Assembly: GCA_964408945.1 (NCBI GenBank)
Contig: CAYPBJ010000014.1
Span: 1-55,728 of the forward strand
Length of the DNA stretch: 55,728 nucleotides
Source: VMCP01 sp964408945
GTDB taxonomy: Bacteria; Bacteroidota; Bacteroidia; NS11-12g; UBA955
Direction of reading: 5' to 3'
The position numbers and the translations under genes were made by a program. Positions within the stretch are counted from its first letter, which is position 1. Every line of letters starts with the position of its first letter. This document shows, piece after piece, positions 44,696 through 53,658 of this stretch. Under the pieces are notes generated by a model, which saw only the letters and a program-made list of their open reading frames with translations, was not told the origin of the DNA and searched no databases.

Positions 44696-45786
44696 CAGTT
44701 TGTCGTTTTCGAGCCAGATTCTAACAGCAAATCCATCACCGCCAAGTGGCAAAGTGCCTCAACTATGGGAACGGCTCGAGGCAAAACGCAGGGGTCGTGC
44801 CTTCCTGCGGCTTCCAATTGAACCGGTTCATGAGATGAATTAATGGTCGATTGCATCGCGGCTATGGTAGAGGTAGGTTTGAATGCAATTTCCATGAATA
44901 CGGGTTCTCCTGTGCTCATACCTCCAACGATGCCTCCAGCGTGATTGCTTGAAGTACCTATTCTACCCGTTTCTTTATTATAAATCCAAGAATCGTTGTT
45001 GTTACTACCCGTTTTAGAGGCAGCATCAAAACCATCTCCGAAGGAAATACCTTTAACCGCATTCAAACTGAGAATATAATTGCCTAAAACGGCATTCAAT
45101 TTTCCAAAAACCGGCTCTCCCACTCCAAGGGGCATTCCTTGAATTGCACACGTGATCTTTCCACCGAGACTATCTCCACTGAGGCGGGCATTTTCAATGG
45201 CTTCCACCATTTTTTCTGAGGCCACAGGATCAGGACATCTCACAATAGATTGTTCAATTGCATCTTGACTGGGGATAGACTGTATAGAATCTGCTAACAC
45301 ATTGTAAATTTGGCTCACCCAAGCAGTCACTTCAATTTGATGGTAATTCATGAGCCATTGTTTTGCCAATGCACCTGCAGCTACCCAACCAGCAGTGATG
45401 CGAGCACTGCTCCTACCCCCGCCTCGCCAATCTCGGTGTCCGTATTTTTGATCGTACAACAAATCAGCGTGTCCGGGCCTGTAAATATCTTTCAGGTGCA
45501 AGTAATCATCGCTTTGAGCATCTTTGTTTGGGATTAAAAAGGCAATGGGTGTACCTAAGGTTTTTCCTTCAAACACCCCAGAAACCAATTGTACTTCGTC
45601 GCTTTCATTTCTTTGAGTGGTGATGGTTGATTGACCCGGTCGTCGGCGGTTCATTTCGCGTTGAATGTCTGCAAAATTCACTTCGAGTCCGGCAGGAAAT
45701 CCATCCAAAACAGCACCAATGAATGCCCCATGACTTTCCCCAAAACTGGTGAGAATGAGGTTTTTTCCGATGCTATTTCTACTCAT
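44695..45786 (-). CDS. aroC: Chorismate synthase
   Basis: A 363-residue FMN-dependent enzyme of the last shikimate step. It begins MSRNSIGKNLILTSFGESHGAFIGAVLDGFP and shows MNRRRPGQS, RPGHADLLYDQKYGHRDWRGGGRSSARIT and SNHAGGIVGGMSTGEPVF, all family signatures with the catalytic histidines. The length is normal. A -7 box (45794-45801) lies 8 nt before the ATG, so the mRNA leader is very short. aroB, aroA and aroC are thus neighbours but on opposite strands and under different promoters. Confidence 0.97.
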   Translation of the reverse strand: MSRNSIGKNLILTSFGESHGAFIGAVLDGFPAGLEVNFADIQREMNRRRPGQSTITTQRNESDEVQLVSGVFEGKTLGTPIAFLIPNKDAQSDDYLHLKDIYRPGHADLLYDQKYGHRDWRGGGRSSARITAGWVAAGALAKQWLMNYHQIEVTAWVSQIYNVLADSIQSIPSQDAIEQSIVRCPDPVASEKMVEAIENARLSGDSLGGKITCAIQGMPLGVGEPVFGKLNAVLGNYILSLNAVKGISFGDGFDAASKTGSNNNDSWIYNKETGRIGTSSNHAGGIVGGMSTGEPVFMEIAFKPTSTIAAMQSTINSSHEPVQLEAAGRHDPCVLPRAVPIVEALCHLAVMDLLLESGSKTTN

Positions 45787-45793
45787 AGAACTG

Positions 45794-45801
45794 CAAATTT
45801 A
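45794..45801 (-). promoter_or_regulatory. Promoter -7 box (TAAATTTG) for aroC
   Basis: TAAATTTG on the minus strand ends 7 nt before the aroC ATG, in the 23-bp gap after the DUF4153 gene. The -33 region would lie in the 3' end of that gene. Confidence 0.55.
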
Positions 45802-45809
45802 CGACTCCT

Positions 45810-47831
45810 TTACTTCATCCACATCACACCCGAAAAGGAATTAGGCACGAATCTTTTGCGTTTTTCGCAATATACCATGTGGAGTTTATTGATGATCAGC
45901 AAACTGCGTTTACCCTCGATTCGAAGTCCTTTATCGCTCCAATTGAATCCTTCGGTCTTATTTGAATTTCCTTTTAATTTAGAAATTTGAGGAAACGTTT
46001 TTTGCAAGGCTGAATAGAACAAATATTGATCAGAAAACGAACCGTAATTGATTTGAAGGGTATCAAATCCCGCATCGTAAGTAAAATCAAACGATTCAAA
46101 CTGTGTTCCATATTTAGGACTTGAATTTTCACATGTAAAAAACGGAATTAATGATTCGCTCTGATTGATGGATACCATTTTTTTCCAATTACCAGTGGGA
46201 ACTATATATTCGTTGGAATTGATGTTATTTCTGAGGTAAATTTTCGAGTTACTTTTTAAAGGAACTGCGGCACTTACCGGGCCAGTACCAGTGGTTACGG
46301 AAACCGTATCAGCCATGGTAGCCGCTTCAACTGGTGCTTCTATCGGTGCTTCTCCATCATAGTATACTGATCGCCCGTATTCATAAATCCCATAAGTCTT
46401 TAAGGTATCTCTCAACCAGTCTTTAGCTGCCCAATAGAGACCTTGGTTATAGTCGCGATAAGTATCTGATTTGAACTTTTTCAAAATAGACGGAGCAGGG
46501 ATTTTAAGCATGGGCTCCAAACCGGTGACTCCGTGATTTTGAAAAAGGTAATCAACATCTTCAAAAATGGCACTCGAAATGCTGTCTGAAAGGATCACAT
46601 CCTTTTGAAGTTGATTGTTCTTGATGATGCCAATTTCTTTGAGTTGATTTTGCAATCTATTCGTTTGACTGCGCTGGGAAACGGCCCATGCATTCGCACC
46701 GGGCAGAAACCAAACTACGGCTGCAACTGCGGCTAAACTGATGGGAATCAAATAGATGTAACGGTTTTTGGTTACTATCATGAAAATAGATATAAACGTC
46801 AACCAAACCGACAATCCCAACAACGAATACCTCAAAATGGTGAATCCATATTCCTGAATTCTGATTCCAGCAGCGATGTACAGCAAAATCAACAACGGCA
46901 GCAATGCAATGTAATACCCTCGGGTGTACGTATGAATCCATTTATCCTTGGCTCCGAAGGGATACAAAAGCAACAGGGCCAACATACCCGCCACCGAAAA
47001 CGACAAGATCATGTTTGATACCCAACCTACAGGCAATTGCCACTTGATTAAAATTTGTCCGGAATAGGCATATAAAATGACCAAATAGATCAATACCAGC
47101 GGCAATAACACATATTGTGAGAAGGCTTTCAACGGTTTTGGAAAATCTTCTTTGTCATCCAATTGTTGGATATTTTCAGGCACACCTGATACGAAAATCA
47201 AGGTTCCCCCGATACCCAAAAGCCCAAACCAGAGATAGGCATAATAATGTCCCTTCACCTGCACTCCAAATAATTGATCTAAGGCCAATAAGGCGCCCGC
47301 AAGTCCCAAAAACAAAACCCCACAATACAATGCGGTAGTGAAACTGCGAATGAATAAGGTTTGATTGTACTGCCAAACGGCGTTGGAATTTCGCTTGTTG
47401 ATAATGGGTAAAACCGCAGCCAGTAGGTGAAAAATCAGAGAATATCCCCAATACCTCAACCATACCCGATCTTCTGAATACATTCCATCAAAGTATCCGT
47501 TAAAATCGTTGTAAACACCAATCAAAATACTCAGCACCATAACCATGGGCACGTATTTCCCAATAGATAGTCTATTTCGGCCCATCAAATGAGCCGTGAA
47601 AGTCAATGGTAAAGCCAAAGAAGCAATCATACCGGCTCTCAACAGAACCCGTTCCATCATGTCATAATAAGACTTATCAGTATTGACTTCGCCTCGTTCA
47701 ACACCCAACTTGATGGCCCACCATCCAATGATAGATAACGCAATACCTGCGGCTACCGTTACCGGAAAGCGTTTTACCGATTCAAAAGCTTGCTTGATGA
47801 ATACCTGGGGAGATTTAAGCAACTTTATCAT
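45810..47831 (-). CDS. DUF4153 family membrane protein
   Basis: A 673-residue protein from the ATG at 47831. Its N-terminal 390 residues form about twelve membrane helices, starting after an amphipathic SPQVFIKQAFESVKRFPVTV segment that is typical of DUF4153 proteins. The C-terminal 280 residues are soluble, rich in charged and aromatic residues, with a Val/Thr/Pro-rich stretch (about 500-530). The function is unknown; a large periplasmic or cytoplasmic domain is likely. The ATG overlaps the M13 peptidase stop by one base (TAATG), so coupled translation is expected. Confidence 0.85.
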   Translation of the reverse strand: MIKLLKSPQVFIKQAFESVKRFPVTVAAGIALSIIGWWAIKLGVERGEVNTDKSYYDMMERVLLRAGMIASLALPLTFTAHLMGRNRLSIGKYVPMVMVLSILIGVYNDFNGYFDGMYSEDRVWLRYWGYSLIFHLLAAVLPIINKRNSNAVWQYNQTLFIRSFTTALYCGVLFLGLAGALLALDQLFGVQVKGHYYAYLWFGLLGIGGTLIFVSGVPENIQQLDDKEDFPKPLKAFSQYVLLPLVLIYLVILYAYSGQILIKWQLPVGWVSNMILSFSVAGMLALLLLYPFGAKDKWIHTYTRGYYIALLPLLILLYIAAGIRIQEYGFTILRYSLLGLSVWLTFISIFMIVTKNRYIYLIPISLAAVAAVVWFLPGANAWAVSQRSQTNRLQNQLKEIGIIKNNQLQKDVILSDSISSAIFEDVDYLFQNHGVTGLEPMLKIPAPSILKKFKSDTYRDYNQGLYWAAKDWLRDTLKTYGIYEYGRSVYYDGEAPIEAPVEAATMADTVSVTTGTGPVSAAVPLKSNSKIYLRNNINSNEYIVPTGNWKKMVSINQSESLIPFFTCENSSPKYGTQFESFDFTYDAGFDTLQINYGSFSDQYLFYSALQKTFPQISKLKGNSNKTEGFNWSDKGLRIEGKRSLLIINKLHMVYCEKRKRFVPNSFSGVMWMK

Positions 47832-49867
47832 TACCAAATTTTTACGCGATCCTGATCTGCTTTGTACATTTTATGTCCCTCTTTCACACCGAAGGCTTCA
47901 TAGAAACCGGGGTGGTTTTGCAAAGGACCTATCGCTCGGAAATAACCGGGCGAATGCGGATCTGTAACCAGTCTCATGCTCAATTCTTCGTCGCGGATTT
48001 TACTTCTCCAAATGGTAGCCCAACTCAAGAAGAAACGCTGAGGCTGTGTAAATCCATCCAATTTTTGAGCCACGGGTTCACGCTTTAAATGAATCATTAA
48101 ACCGTCGTACGCCGATGCTACTCCGCCTAAATCACCAATGTTTTCACCCAAAGTGAACTCACCATTTACATATTTTCCAGGTAGCGCTTCGTAACTGCTG
48201 TATTGCTCAGCCAACTTCTTACCGCGCTCTTTGAATTGCTTCAAATCTTGCTCGGTCCACCAATTTTTCAAATTTCCATCGGCATCAAACTGTGCACCCG
48301 CATCGTCAAAACCGTGAGAAATTTCGTGTCCAATCACGGCTCCAATTCCCCCGAAATTCACCGCAGGATCGTTTCTAAAGTCAAAGAAAGGAGGCTGAAG
48401 AATCGCTGCAGGGAATACAATCTCATTATTCACAGGATTGTAATAGGCGTTCACAGTTTGAGGCGACATGCCCCACTTCGACTTATCTACGGGCTTGCCA
48501 AATTCAGCCATATTCTGAGCCATTCCCCATTTGGCCGCATTCAACATATTTTGGAAGTAACTTCCGCCCTGTGCATAGGTTTTGATGGTCAATTGGCTGT
48601 AATCTTCCCACTTGTCGGGGTAACCAATTTTCACCATCATTTTATCCAATTTTACGTTGGCTTTTTTCTTGGTCTCAGTGCTCATCCAATCCAAATTATT
48701 GATACGAACTCTGTATGCAGCAATCACGTCATCAACCATTTGCTTGGCCACTTTTTTTGCTTCCTCGGGGAAGTATTTCTCTACATACAACTTACCCAAA
48801 GCTTCGCCCAAGGTGCCATTCACTACCGCCAATGCTCTTTCTTCCTGGGGACGTTGAGCCGGTGTACCTCTCAAAGTTTTTCCGTAGAAATCAAATCGGA
48901 GTTGTTCCAATTCCTCGCTCAAATTCTCCAACCCGCCGCGCATGTCACTCCAAAGAAGCAACGCCTTCAAATCTTCCACATCTCTCTCTTTAAACATCTT
49001 AGCTGATGCTACCATGTTTTTCACATCGCCAACAATAATTTTATCGGGACTTACGCCCAAGGCTTTCAACATGCCGTCCACGTCCATCCCCTTGTGCATC
49101 TTTTTAAATTCTTTCAAACTCTTTGGATTGTATCTTTTTGCAGGATCTCTCATCTCTACTCGAGACATTTTATTCTCTGCCAAATATTTTTCCATTCCGT
49201 AAATAGTCTCAGCAATGTTCTCAGGATTTCCCTGCCAATTATACGCTTTGAACACATCAACAATAAATTTCTTATACGCCGCTTGCAACTTCACTGACTT
49301 ATCATCGGTCTTCAAATAGTAATCTCTATCAGGAAGTCCCAATCCAGGTCCGTAGGAATACATGACATTCTGATTTGAGTTTTTAACATCGGCACCGACA
49401 TAAAATCCCAAGAAAAAACTTCCCCCGTAAGGAGCGTATTTCACCATATAATTGGAAATATCTTTCTTGGTCTTCAAGCTTGCGATTTCCATCAAATAGG
49501 GCACCAACGGTTTCACACCTTGTTTGTTTCTGTTGGACAAATCCATCACCGACGAGTACAACGCAATGGCTTTACCTTGATCAGAATTGGCATCAAATTG
49601 CCCTGATTTTGCAGCATTTTTCAACACATCAAGAGCCATTGAATCGGCCATTTTACCGAGAGCATCAAACGAACCCCATCTACCGCGGTCACTTGGAATT
49701 TCGGTTTGTTTCATCCATTTACCATTGACAAAGGAATAAAAATCATCACCTGGATTGACACTTGAATCTATAAAATTAAGATTCAATGCGCGATAATCTC
49801 CGCCAGCCACAAACGCGGTCAACAAGGCCGCCGCCGATACGGATAGTACTATATTTTTGAACTTCAT
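47831..49867 (-). CDS. M13 family metallopeptidase (neprilysin/PepO type)
   Basis: A 678-residue zinc peptidase with a signal peptide (about 1-20). The catalytic site is HEISH (514-518) with the third zinc ligand in GENIGDLGG (Glu575). NAYYNPVNNEIVFPAAILQPPFF is the substrate-binding stretch and the protein ends DRVKIW, close to the family's conserved C-terminus. The N-terminal domain begins FIDSSVNPGDDFYSFVNGKWM. It is likely periplasmic or exported and cleaves short peptides. It overlaps the DUF4153 gene by one base. A heptamer array begins 49 bp upstream of its ATG, and a variant -7 box TAACTTCG is at 49891-49898. Confidence 0.95.
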   Translation of the reverse strand: MKFKNIVLSVSAAALLTAFVAGGDYRALNLNFIDSSVNPGDDFYSFVNGKWMKQTEIPSDRGRWGSFDALGKMADSMALDVLKNAAKSGQFDANSDQGKAIALYSSVMDLSNRNKQGVKPLVPYLMEIASLKTKKDISNYMVKYAPYGGSFFLGFYVGADVKNSNQNVMYSYGPGLGLPDRDYYLKTDDKSVKLQAAYKKFIVDVFKAYNWQGNPENIAETIYGMEKYLAENKMSRVEMRDPAKRYNPKSLKEFKKMHKGMDVDGMLKALGVSPDKIIVGDVKNMVASAKMFKERDVEDLKALLLWSDMRGGLENLSEELEQLRFDFYGKTLRGTPAQRPQEERALAVVNGTLGEALGKLYVEKYFPEEAKKVAKQMVDDVIAAYRVRINNLDWMSTETKKKANVKLDKMMVKIGYPDKWEDYSQLTIKTYAQGGSYFQNMLNAAKWGMAQNMAEFGKPVDKSKWGMSPQTVNAYYNPVNNEIVFPAAILQPPFFDFRNDPAVNFGGIGAVIGHEISHGFDDAGAQFDADGNLKNWWTEQDLKQFKERGKKLAEQYSSYEALPGKYVNGEFTLGENIGDLGGVASAYDGLMIHLKREPVAQKLDGFTQPQRFFLSWATIWRSKIRDEELSMRLVTDPHSPGYFRAIGPLQNHPGFYEAFGVKEGHKMYKADQDRVKIW

Positions 49868-49915
49868 AATTATTGACAGTCTTTAAATTGCGAAGTTAGG
49901 GAAAAAAGAAATCAG

Positions 49916-50041
49916 TAGGTGGTTGTTGGTCGTTGGTAGAGGGTAGTTGGTAGATGGTACATGGTAGATGGTACATGGTAGATGGTAGATGGTAGATGGT
50001 AGATGGTAGATGGTAGATGGTAGATGGTAGATGGTGGTTGG
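49916..50041. repeat. Heptamer tandem array B
   Basis: Eighteen 7-bp units without a break. They begin TAGGTGG, TTGTTGG, TCGTTGG, TAGAGGG, TAGTTGG, then TAGATGG and TACATGG alternate, then eight perfect TAGATGG copies (49979-50034), then TGGTTGG. The array fills most of the space between the divergent M13 and four-helix-bundle genes. The uninterrupted run of identical units suggests recent slippage and a variable copy number. Confidence 0.95.
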
Positions 50042-50111
50042 TATTTGCGAAAAACGCAAAACAAGATTGATCCTTTTGCATTAATTACCAATGATTTACA
50101 ATAAGTTTATC

Positions 50112-50166
50112 AGAGATTTGTGGCATGAATAATTACAAAAAACTCAAGGTCTGGAATCAATCTATT
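50112..50166 (+). repeat. Left copy of a 55-bp exact duplication beside the assembly gap
   Basis: This segment is identical to 50267-50321 and includes the first 14 codons of the four-helix-bundle gene. It ends exactly where the N run starts. The pattern is that of a contig overlap that was not merged, so it is probably not a real second copy. Confidence 0.9.
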
Positions 50167-50266
50167 NNNNNNNNNNNNNNNNNNNNNNNNNNNNNNNNNN
50201 NNNNNNNNNNNNNNNNNNNNNNNNNNNNNNNNNNNNNNNNNNNNNNNNNNNNNNNNNNNNNNNNNN
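50167..50266. other. Assembly gap of 100 N
   Basis: Exactly 100 undetermined bases, a conventional placeholder length. The sequence before and after is identical for 55 bp, so the true gap is likely zero length and the real locus about 155 bp shorter than shown. Confidence 0.95.
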
Positions 50267-50321
50267 AGAGATTTGTGGCATGAATAATTACAAAAAACTC
50301 AAGGTCTGGAATCAATCTATT
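50267..50321 (+). repeat. Right copy of the 55-bp exact duplication
   Basis: Identical to 50112-50166; it starts at the last N and continues into the intact gene. Confidence 0.9.
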
Positions 50322-50636
50322 GAACTTAATTTAGCCATCTACAAACTCTATTCTCAGCTTCCTAAATCAGATTATTTTGAATTGCAAAATCAAAGCAAGA
50401 GAGCGGCAATTTCAATTGCTTCGAACATTGCCGAAGGCTCAGGACGAGGCTCTGAAAAAGACTTCTGCAGATTTTTATACATTTCAATGGGGTCTGCTTC
50501 TGAGCTCGAATGTCAACTGTTGATATTGCAAAAACTATCTAACACTGACGTTGAACCTATCATTTCTGAGCTCGTTTCCATTCAAAAGCAACTCCACGCA
50601 TTAATCAAATCGTTGTCCTCTCGTTTCCAACTATGA
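50280..50636 (+). CDS. Four-helix-bundle protein of the 23S rRNA intervening-sequence (S23/IVP) family
   Basis: A 118-residue protein with the family layout of four helices. The start YKKLKVWNQSIELNLAIYKL, the central RAAISIASNIAEGSGRGSEKDFCRFLYISMGSASELECQL and the LISELV-type last helix match the four-helix-bundle proteins first seen in 23S rRNA intervening sequences of Leptospira. The Avd protein of diversity-generating retroelements shares the fold. The function of free-standing copies is unknown. No 23S rRNA is present here. It is bracketed by heptamer arrays B and C. An ATG-containing fragment of it is duplicated across the assembly gap. No promoter was recognised in the visible leader. 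Confidence 0.9.
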   Translation: MNNYKKLKVWNQSIELNLAIYKLYSQLPKSDYFELQNQSKRAAISIASNIAEGSGRGSEKDFCRFLYISMGSASELECQLLILQKLSNTDVEPIISELVSIQKQLHALIKSLSSRFQL

Positions 50637-50644
50637 GTACTTGA

Positions 50645-50776
50645 TACCGGGTCTCGGGTATCGGGATTCGGGTACCGGGTATCGGGTTCCAGGTTCCGGG
50701 TTCCGGGCTCCAGGCTCCAGGTCCAGGTCCAGAGATCCGGGTACCCTCTACCCTCTACCCTCTACCATCTACCAAC
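50645..50776. repeat. Heptamer tandem array C, with an orientation flip
   Basis: About nineteen 7-bp units (one 6-bp slip near 50722). The first half is TACCGGG, TCTCGGG, TATCGGG, ATTCGGG, TACCGGG, TATCGGG, then TTCCAGG/TTCCGGG and CTCCAGG. The second half (from 50742) is TACCCTC three times, TACCATC and TACCAAC, the reverse complement of array B style units. It lies between the convergent four-helix-bundle and GH3 genes and supplies the stop codon of the latter (50762-50764). Confidence 0.9.
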
Positions 50777-53650
50777 CACCGTACTCAAAATCTTCCCTCT
50801 CCAACCCTTTTTTGCGAGTAAATTGACTTGGTCGTTTGGATAGGTACGGTTGGATAAAAATACGAAAACCATATTGGATTCTGGGTCGGCCCAAAGCCAG
50901 GTGCCAGTGAAACCCGAGTGTCCGAACAATGAAGCAGGCGCGCCCTGATAGACGTTGATACCATGGGGTTTATCAAAGCCAAGGCCTCGGTAATTAGGTG
51001 CAGTATTGCGTTCTGTGTAATATACTTCAGTGAATTTCTTGACCGTTTCTGGCTTGAATAATCGGTATCCATCGTAATCGTCTCGGCCAGAATTGAGCAG
51101 CGCTTGCATGAATTTGGCTAAGTCAATTGAATTACTAAACAATCCCGCGTTACCAGATACTCCTCCTAGGAAATAAGCCGAAGGATCATGAACTTCACCC
51201 CTAATTAATCCTCGCCAAGCAGAATCCATGGCCGTAGGAGCAACTCTAGAAGTTAAACCATAATCGTTGGGATGGAATCTTGTCATGTTCATTTCAGCTC
51301 CTTTGAAGATCTTTTCTTGATACAGGAACTCATCTAGAGTTTTATCTGAAAGGTGCTCAACGAATTTGCCTAAAATGATGGCATTTAGATCGCTGTAAAC
51401 ATATTCAGCATTGAATCCACCTTTAGGTTCTGTTTTGCAAATCCAACGCCAAACACTGTCTTGTAATCTAGTTGGCATGGAATCAAAAAGTAAGGTATCA
51501 GGATGATTTTTAATTCGCTGATATAATGGTAAAAACGGAGGTAAACCCGTGCGGTGTGTTAAAAAGTTTGAAATGGGTAAATGACTCCAAGGATATCTGC
51601 GTATTTCCTTCCAATAACGACCAATGGGGTCATCTAAACGATATTCTCTTTCTTCGAAGAGTTTCATCATGGCGGCCGTCATACCCACAATTTTGGTGAT
51701 ACTGGCAATGTCGAAAACCGTAAACTCATCAACGGGTAAAAGGGTGTCGCCGTCAGAAAAATGAGCCAAATAATTACCTCTTGACAGGCTGTATAATTTT
51801 TGTCCATCCTTCAGGACTAATAGCTGCGCCGATGTTGAAGCCCCGCTGCTAATGACAGAGTCCATTAGCGCATTAAGCTTCTTAAAGTTGCCACAGCTAT
51901 CGTCTAGGTTATAATTAGGGTGCTTTGGGAATCGTTCCCAATTCCAATCGGTTCCAATTAATCCTGCATGCGGCACCGGTTCAACCGAGAGCTTCACCGG
52001 CGGTTTTCCTAAGATGTTATTTCTTCCAAACAAGGCATCTACCGATGCTTCTTGAAACTCCTCTCCCGTTTCATATCCCACCACCACCGGTATTGGGCGT
52101 GGCAAATCTCGAAGAGCATAGAAATTTCCTACGTGTATCAACCAAGGATTTACCTGCGTTGCATTTAAAAATTGAACCATTTTGGCGGGCAATTTCCGTG
52201 GACTGTTGCTCCACATTTTTTGATTACCGTTAAAAATGACCCACCGTTCATTTTTCAAAGAATCAGCCAATGAGATCAACTGCTGGATAGAATCATATTT
52301 TTTTGCCCAAATCAATTGCACATTGGAATACCATTCCATGCGGCGAAGAAGTGTGCGCGAAATTCCATCCCCGAAAACTAAAAATCGAATGGTATCTTTC
52401 TGAAATGGTTTCAAAGGGAAATTATAGAAAAAATCCTTGCCGCCTTGAAGCACCGAAATGGCTTTATTCAGTGGTTGATTTTTCTCGTATTCAGCATAAT
52501 TGGCAGCGATTTTACCATCAATTTCATCAACATTCACCGGATTTAACGATATAACTCCCAACTGATGCTTTGCGAATAAAATTCTTCGAACTTTTTGCGC
52601 AATTTCCGAACTATCTAACCAACCGGAATCCCTTTGGCGTATGGCTTCAGTGATGATGCCAGCCACATCCTCAGGAAAACAAAGAATATCATTTCCTGCC
52701 TTCAATGCTCGTATTCCAGCATCAATAGCACCAAAATGATTGGCAATTCCTTTCATATTGAGAGCATCTGTAATAATTAATCCGTTGAATTTCAATTCAT
52801 TTCTCAATAAATCTGTCACCACGGGCCTGCTCAGAGACGTAGGCATGGAATCCAACAAAGGCACTTTCAGATGGCCCACCATTACACTTTTTACGCCAGC
52901 CTTAAGCATCATATCAAAGGGTATCAACTCCTTTTGAAGACTGGAAGGGGTATGATCTACTACTGGTAACTCTTTGTGCGAATCGGCAAGGGTGTTCCCA
53001 TGTCCGGGAAAGTGTTTTGCGCAACCCCAAATACCTTCGCTTTCCATTCCACGGTTATATGCATCAGCTAATTTGAATGTGAGTTGCGGATCTTCACCAA
53101 AACTCCTGAAACCAATGATTGGATTGTTGGGATTTACATTTAAGTCCACCACAGGTGCATAGTTCAGATGAATTCCCAACATCCTCAATTCGCGGCCAAT
53201 GTATTTTCCCACTCTGTAGGCCCATTGCGTGTCTCTTGCCGCTCCGAGCGTTAATGGATACGGAAATTTATGAATGTGGTCCAGGCGCATTGCCGCTCCC
53301 CATTCGGCGTCCATGCTGATCAACAAAGGAATTCTCGATTCTTGCTGATAAAAGTTCAAAGCCATGCTTTGATTGACTGCGGTTCCTTGAAAGAATATGA
53401 TTCCGCCCACTTCCCAATCTCTGATTTGTGAAAGCACCACGGGATCTATTTCGGCGTTGCGCGTCCATGCAGGAACCATCATGGTTTGTCCCAACATCTG
53501 TTTGAATGTCAAGGTTTTTAATACTGAATCTGCCCAAATTTCGCTTTTTTCTTTCGGGGGATTTTTATACGTTTCGCCTTCCAAGACGGACTGCGAAAAA
53601 ACATCCAAAGAATTAAAAACTAAGCAAATAACCAGAAATAATCGACCCAT
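50762..53650 (-). CDS. GH3 beta-N-acetylglucosaminidase / serine beta-lactamase-fold fusion
   Basis: A protein of 962 residues from the ATG at 53650, with a signal peptide ending near VFSQ. The N-terminal half is a glycoside hydrolase family 3 domain of the NagZ type (KHFPGHGNTLADSHKELPVVDH, with the Asp-His pair, and GLIITDALNMKGI). The C-terminal 370 residues form a class C beta-lactamase/DD-peptidase-like domain with SxxK in FDIASITKIVGM, the YxN-type motif in EYVYSDLNAIILGK, and HSGFTG near the end as the KTG counterpart. The fusion suggests trimming of both glycan and peptide in the periplasm. A -7 box excludes the longer start at 53677. The last codons fall in array C. Confidence 0.93.
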   Translation of the reverse strand: MGRLFLVICLVFNSLDVFSQSVLEGETYKNPPKEKSEIWADSVLKTLTFKQMLGQTMMVPAWTRNAEIDPVVLSQIRDWEVGGIIFFQGTAVNQSMALNFYQQESRIPLLISMDAEWGAAMRLDHIHKFPYPLTLGAARDTQWAYRVGKYIGRELRMLGIHLNYAPVVDLNVNPNNPIIGFRSFGEDPQLTFKLADAYNRGMESEGIWGCAKHFPGHGNTLADSHKELPVVDHTPSSLQKELIPFDMMLKAGVKSVMVGHLKVPLLDSMPTSLSRPVVTDLLRNELKFNGLIITDALNMKGIANHFGAIDAGIRALKAGNDILCFPEDVAGIITEAIRQRDSGWLDSSEIAQKVRRILFAKHQLGVISLNPVNVDEIDGKIAANYAEYEKNQPLNKAISVLQGGKDFFYNFPLKPFQKDTIRFLVFGDGISRTLLRRMEWYSNVQLIWAKKYDSIQQLISLADSLKNERWVIFNGNQKMWSNSPRKLPAKMVQFLNATQVNPWLIHVGNFYALRDLPRPIPVVVGYETGEEFQEASVDALFGRNNILGKPPVKLSVEPVPHAGLIGTDWNWERFPKHPNYNLDDSCGNFKKLNALMDSVISSGASTSAQLLVLKDGQKLYSLSRGNYLAHFSDGDTLLPVDEFTVFDIASITKIVGMTAAMMKLFEEREYRLDDPIGRYWKEIRRYPWSHLPISNFLTHRTGLPPFLPLYQRIKNHPDTLLFDSMPTRLQDSVWRWICKTEPKGGFNAEYVYSDLNAIILGKFVEHLSDKTLDEFLYQEKIFKGAEMNMTRFHPNDYGLTSRVAPTAMDSAWRGLIRGEVHDPSAYFLGGVSGNAGLFSNSIDLAKFMQALLNSGRDDYDGYRLFKPETVKKFTEVYYTERNTAPNYRGLGFDKPHGINVYQGAPASLFGHSGFTGTWLWADPESNMVFVFLSNRTYPNDQVNLLAKKGWRGKILSTVVGRW

Positions 53651-53658
53651 GAATGCCA

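Noticed and set aside
48203..49006. 267-codon plus-strand frame opposite the M13 peptidase
   Set aside because: Antisense shadow of a well-conserved zinc peptidase gene.
49896..50081. Minus-strand open frame of 61 codons with a repeating HLPSTIY peptide
   Set aside because: It is array B read in a frame without stops; the 7-residue repeat is a by-product of the 7-bp period.
49916..50776. Possible CRISPR array
   Set aside because: The period is 7 bp with no spacers and no cas genes.
50641..50826. Plus-strand open frame through array C
   Set aside because: Repeat-encoded low-complexity peptide overlapping the end of the GH3 gene; no coding character.
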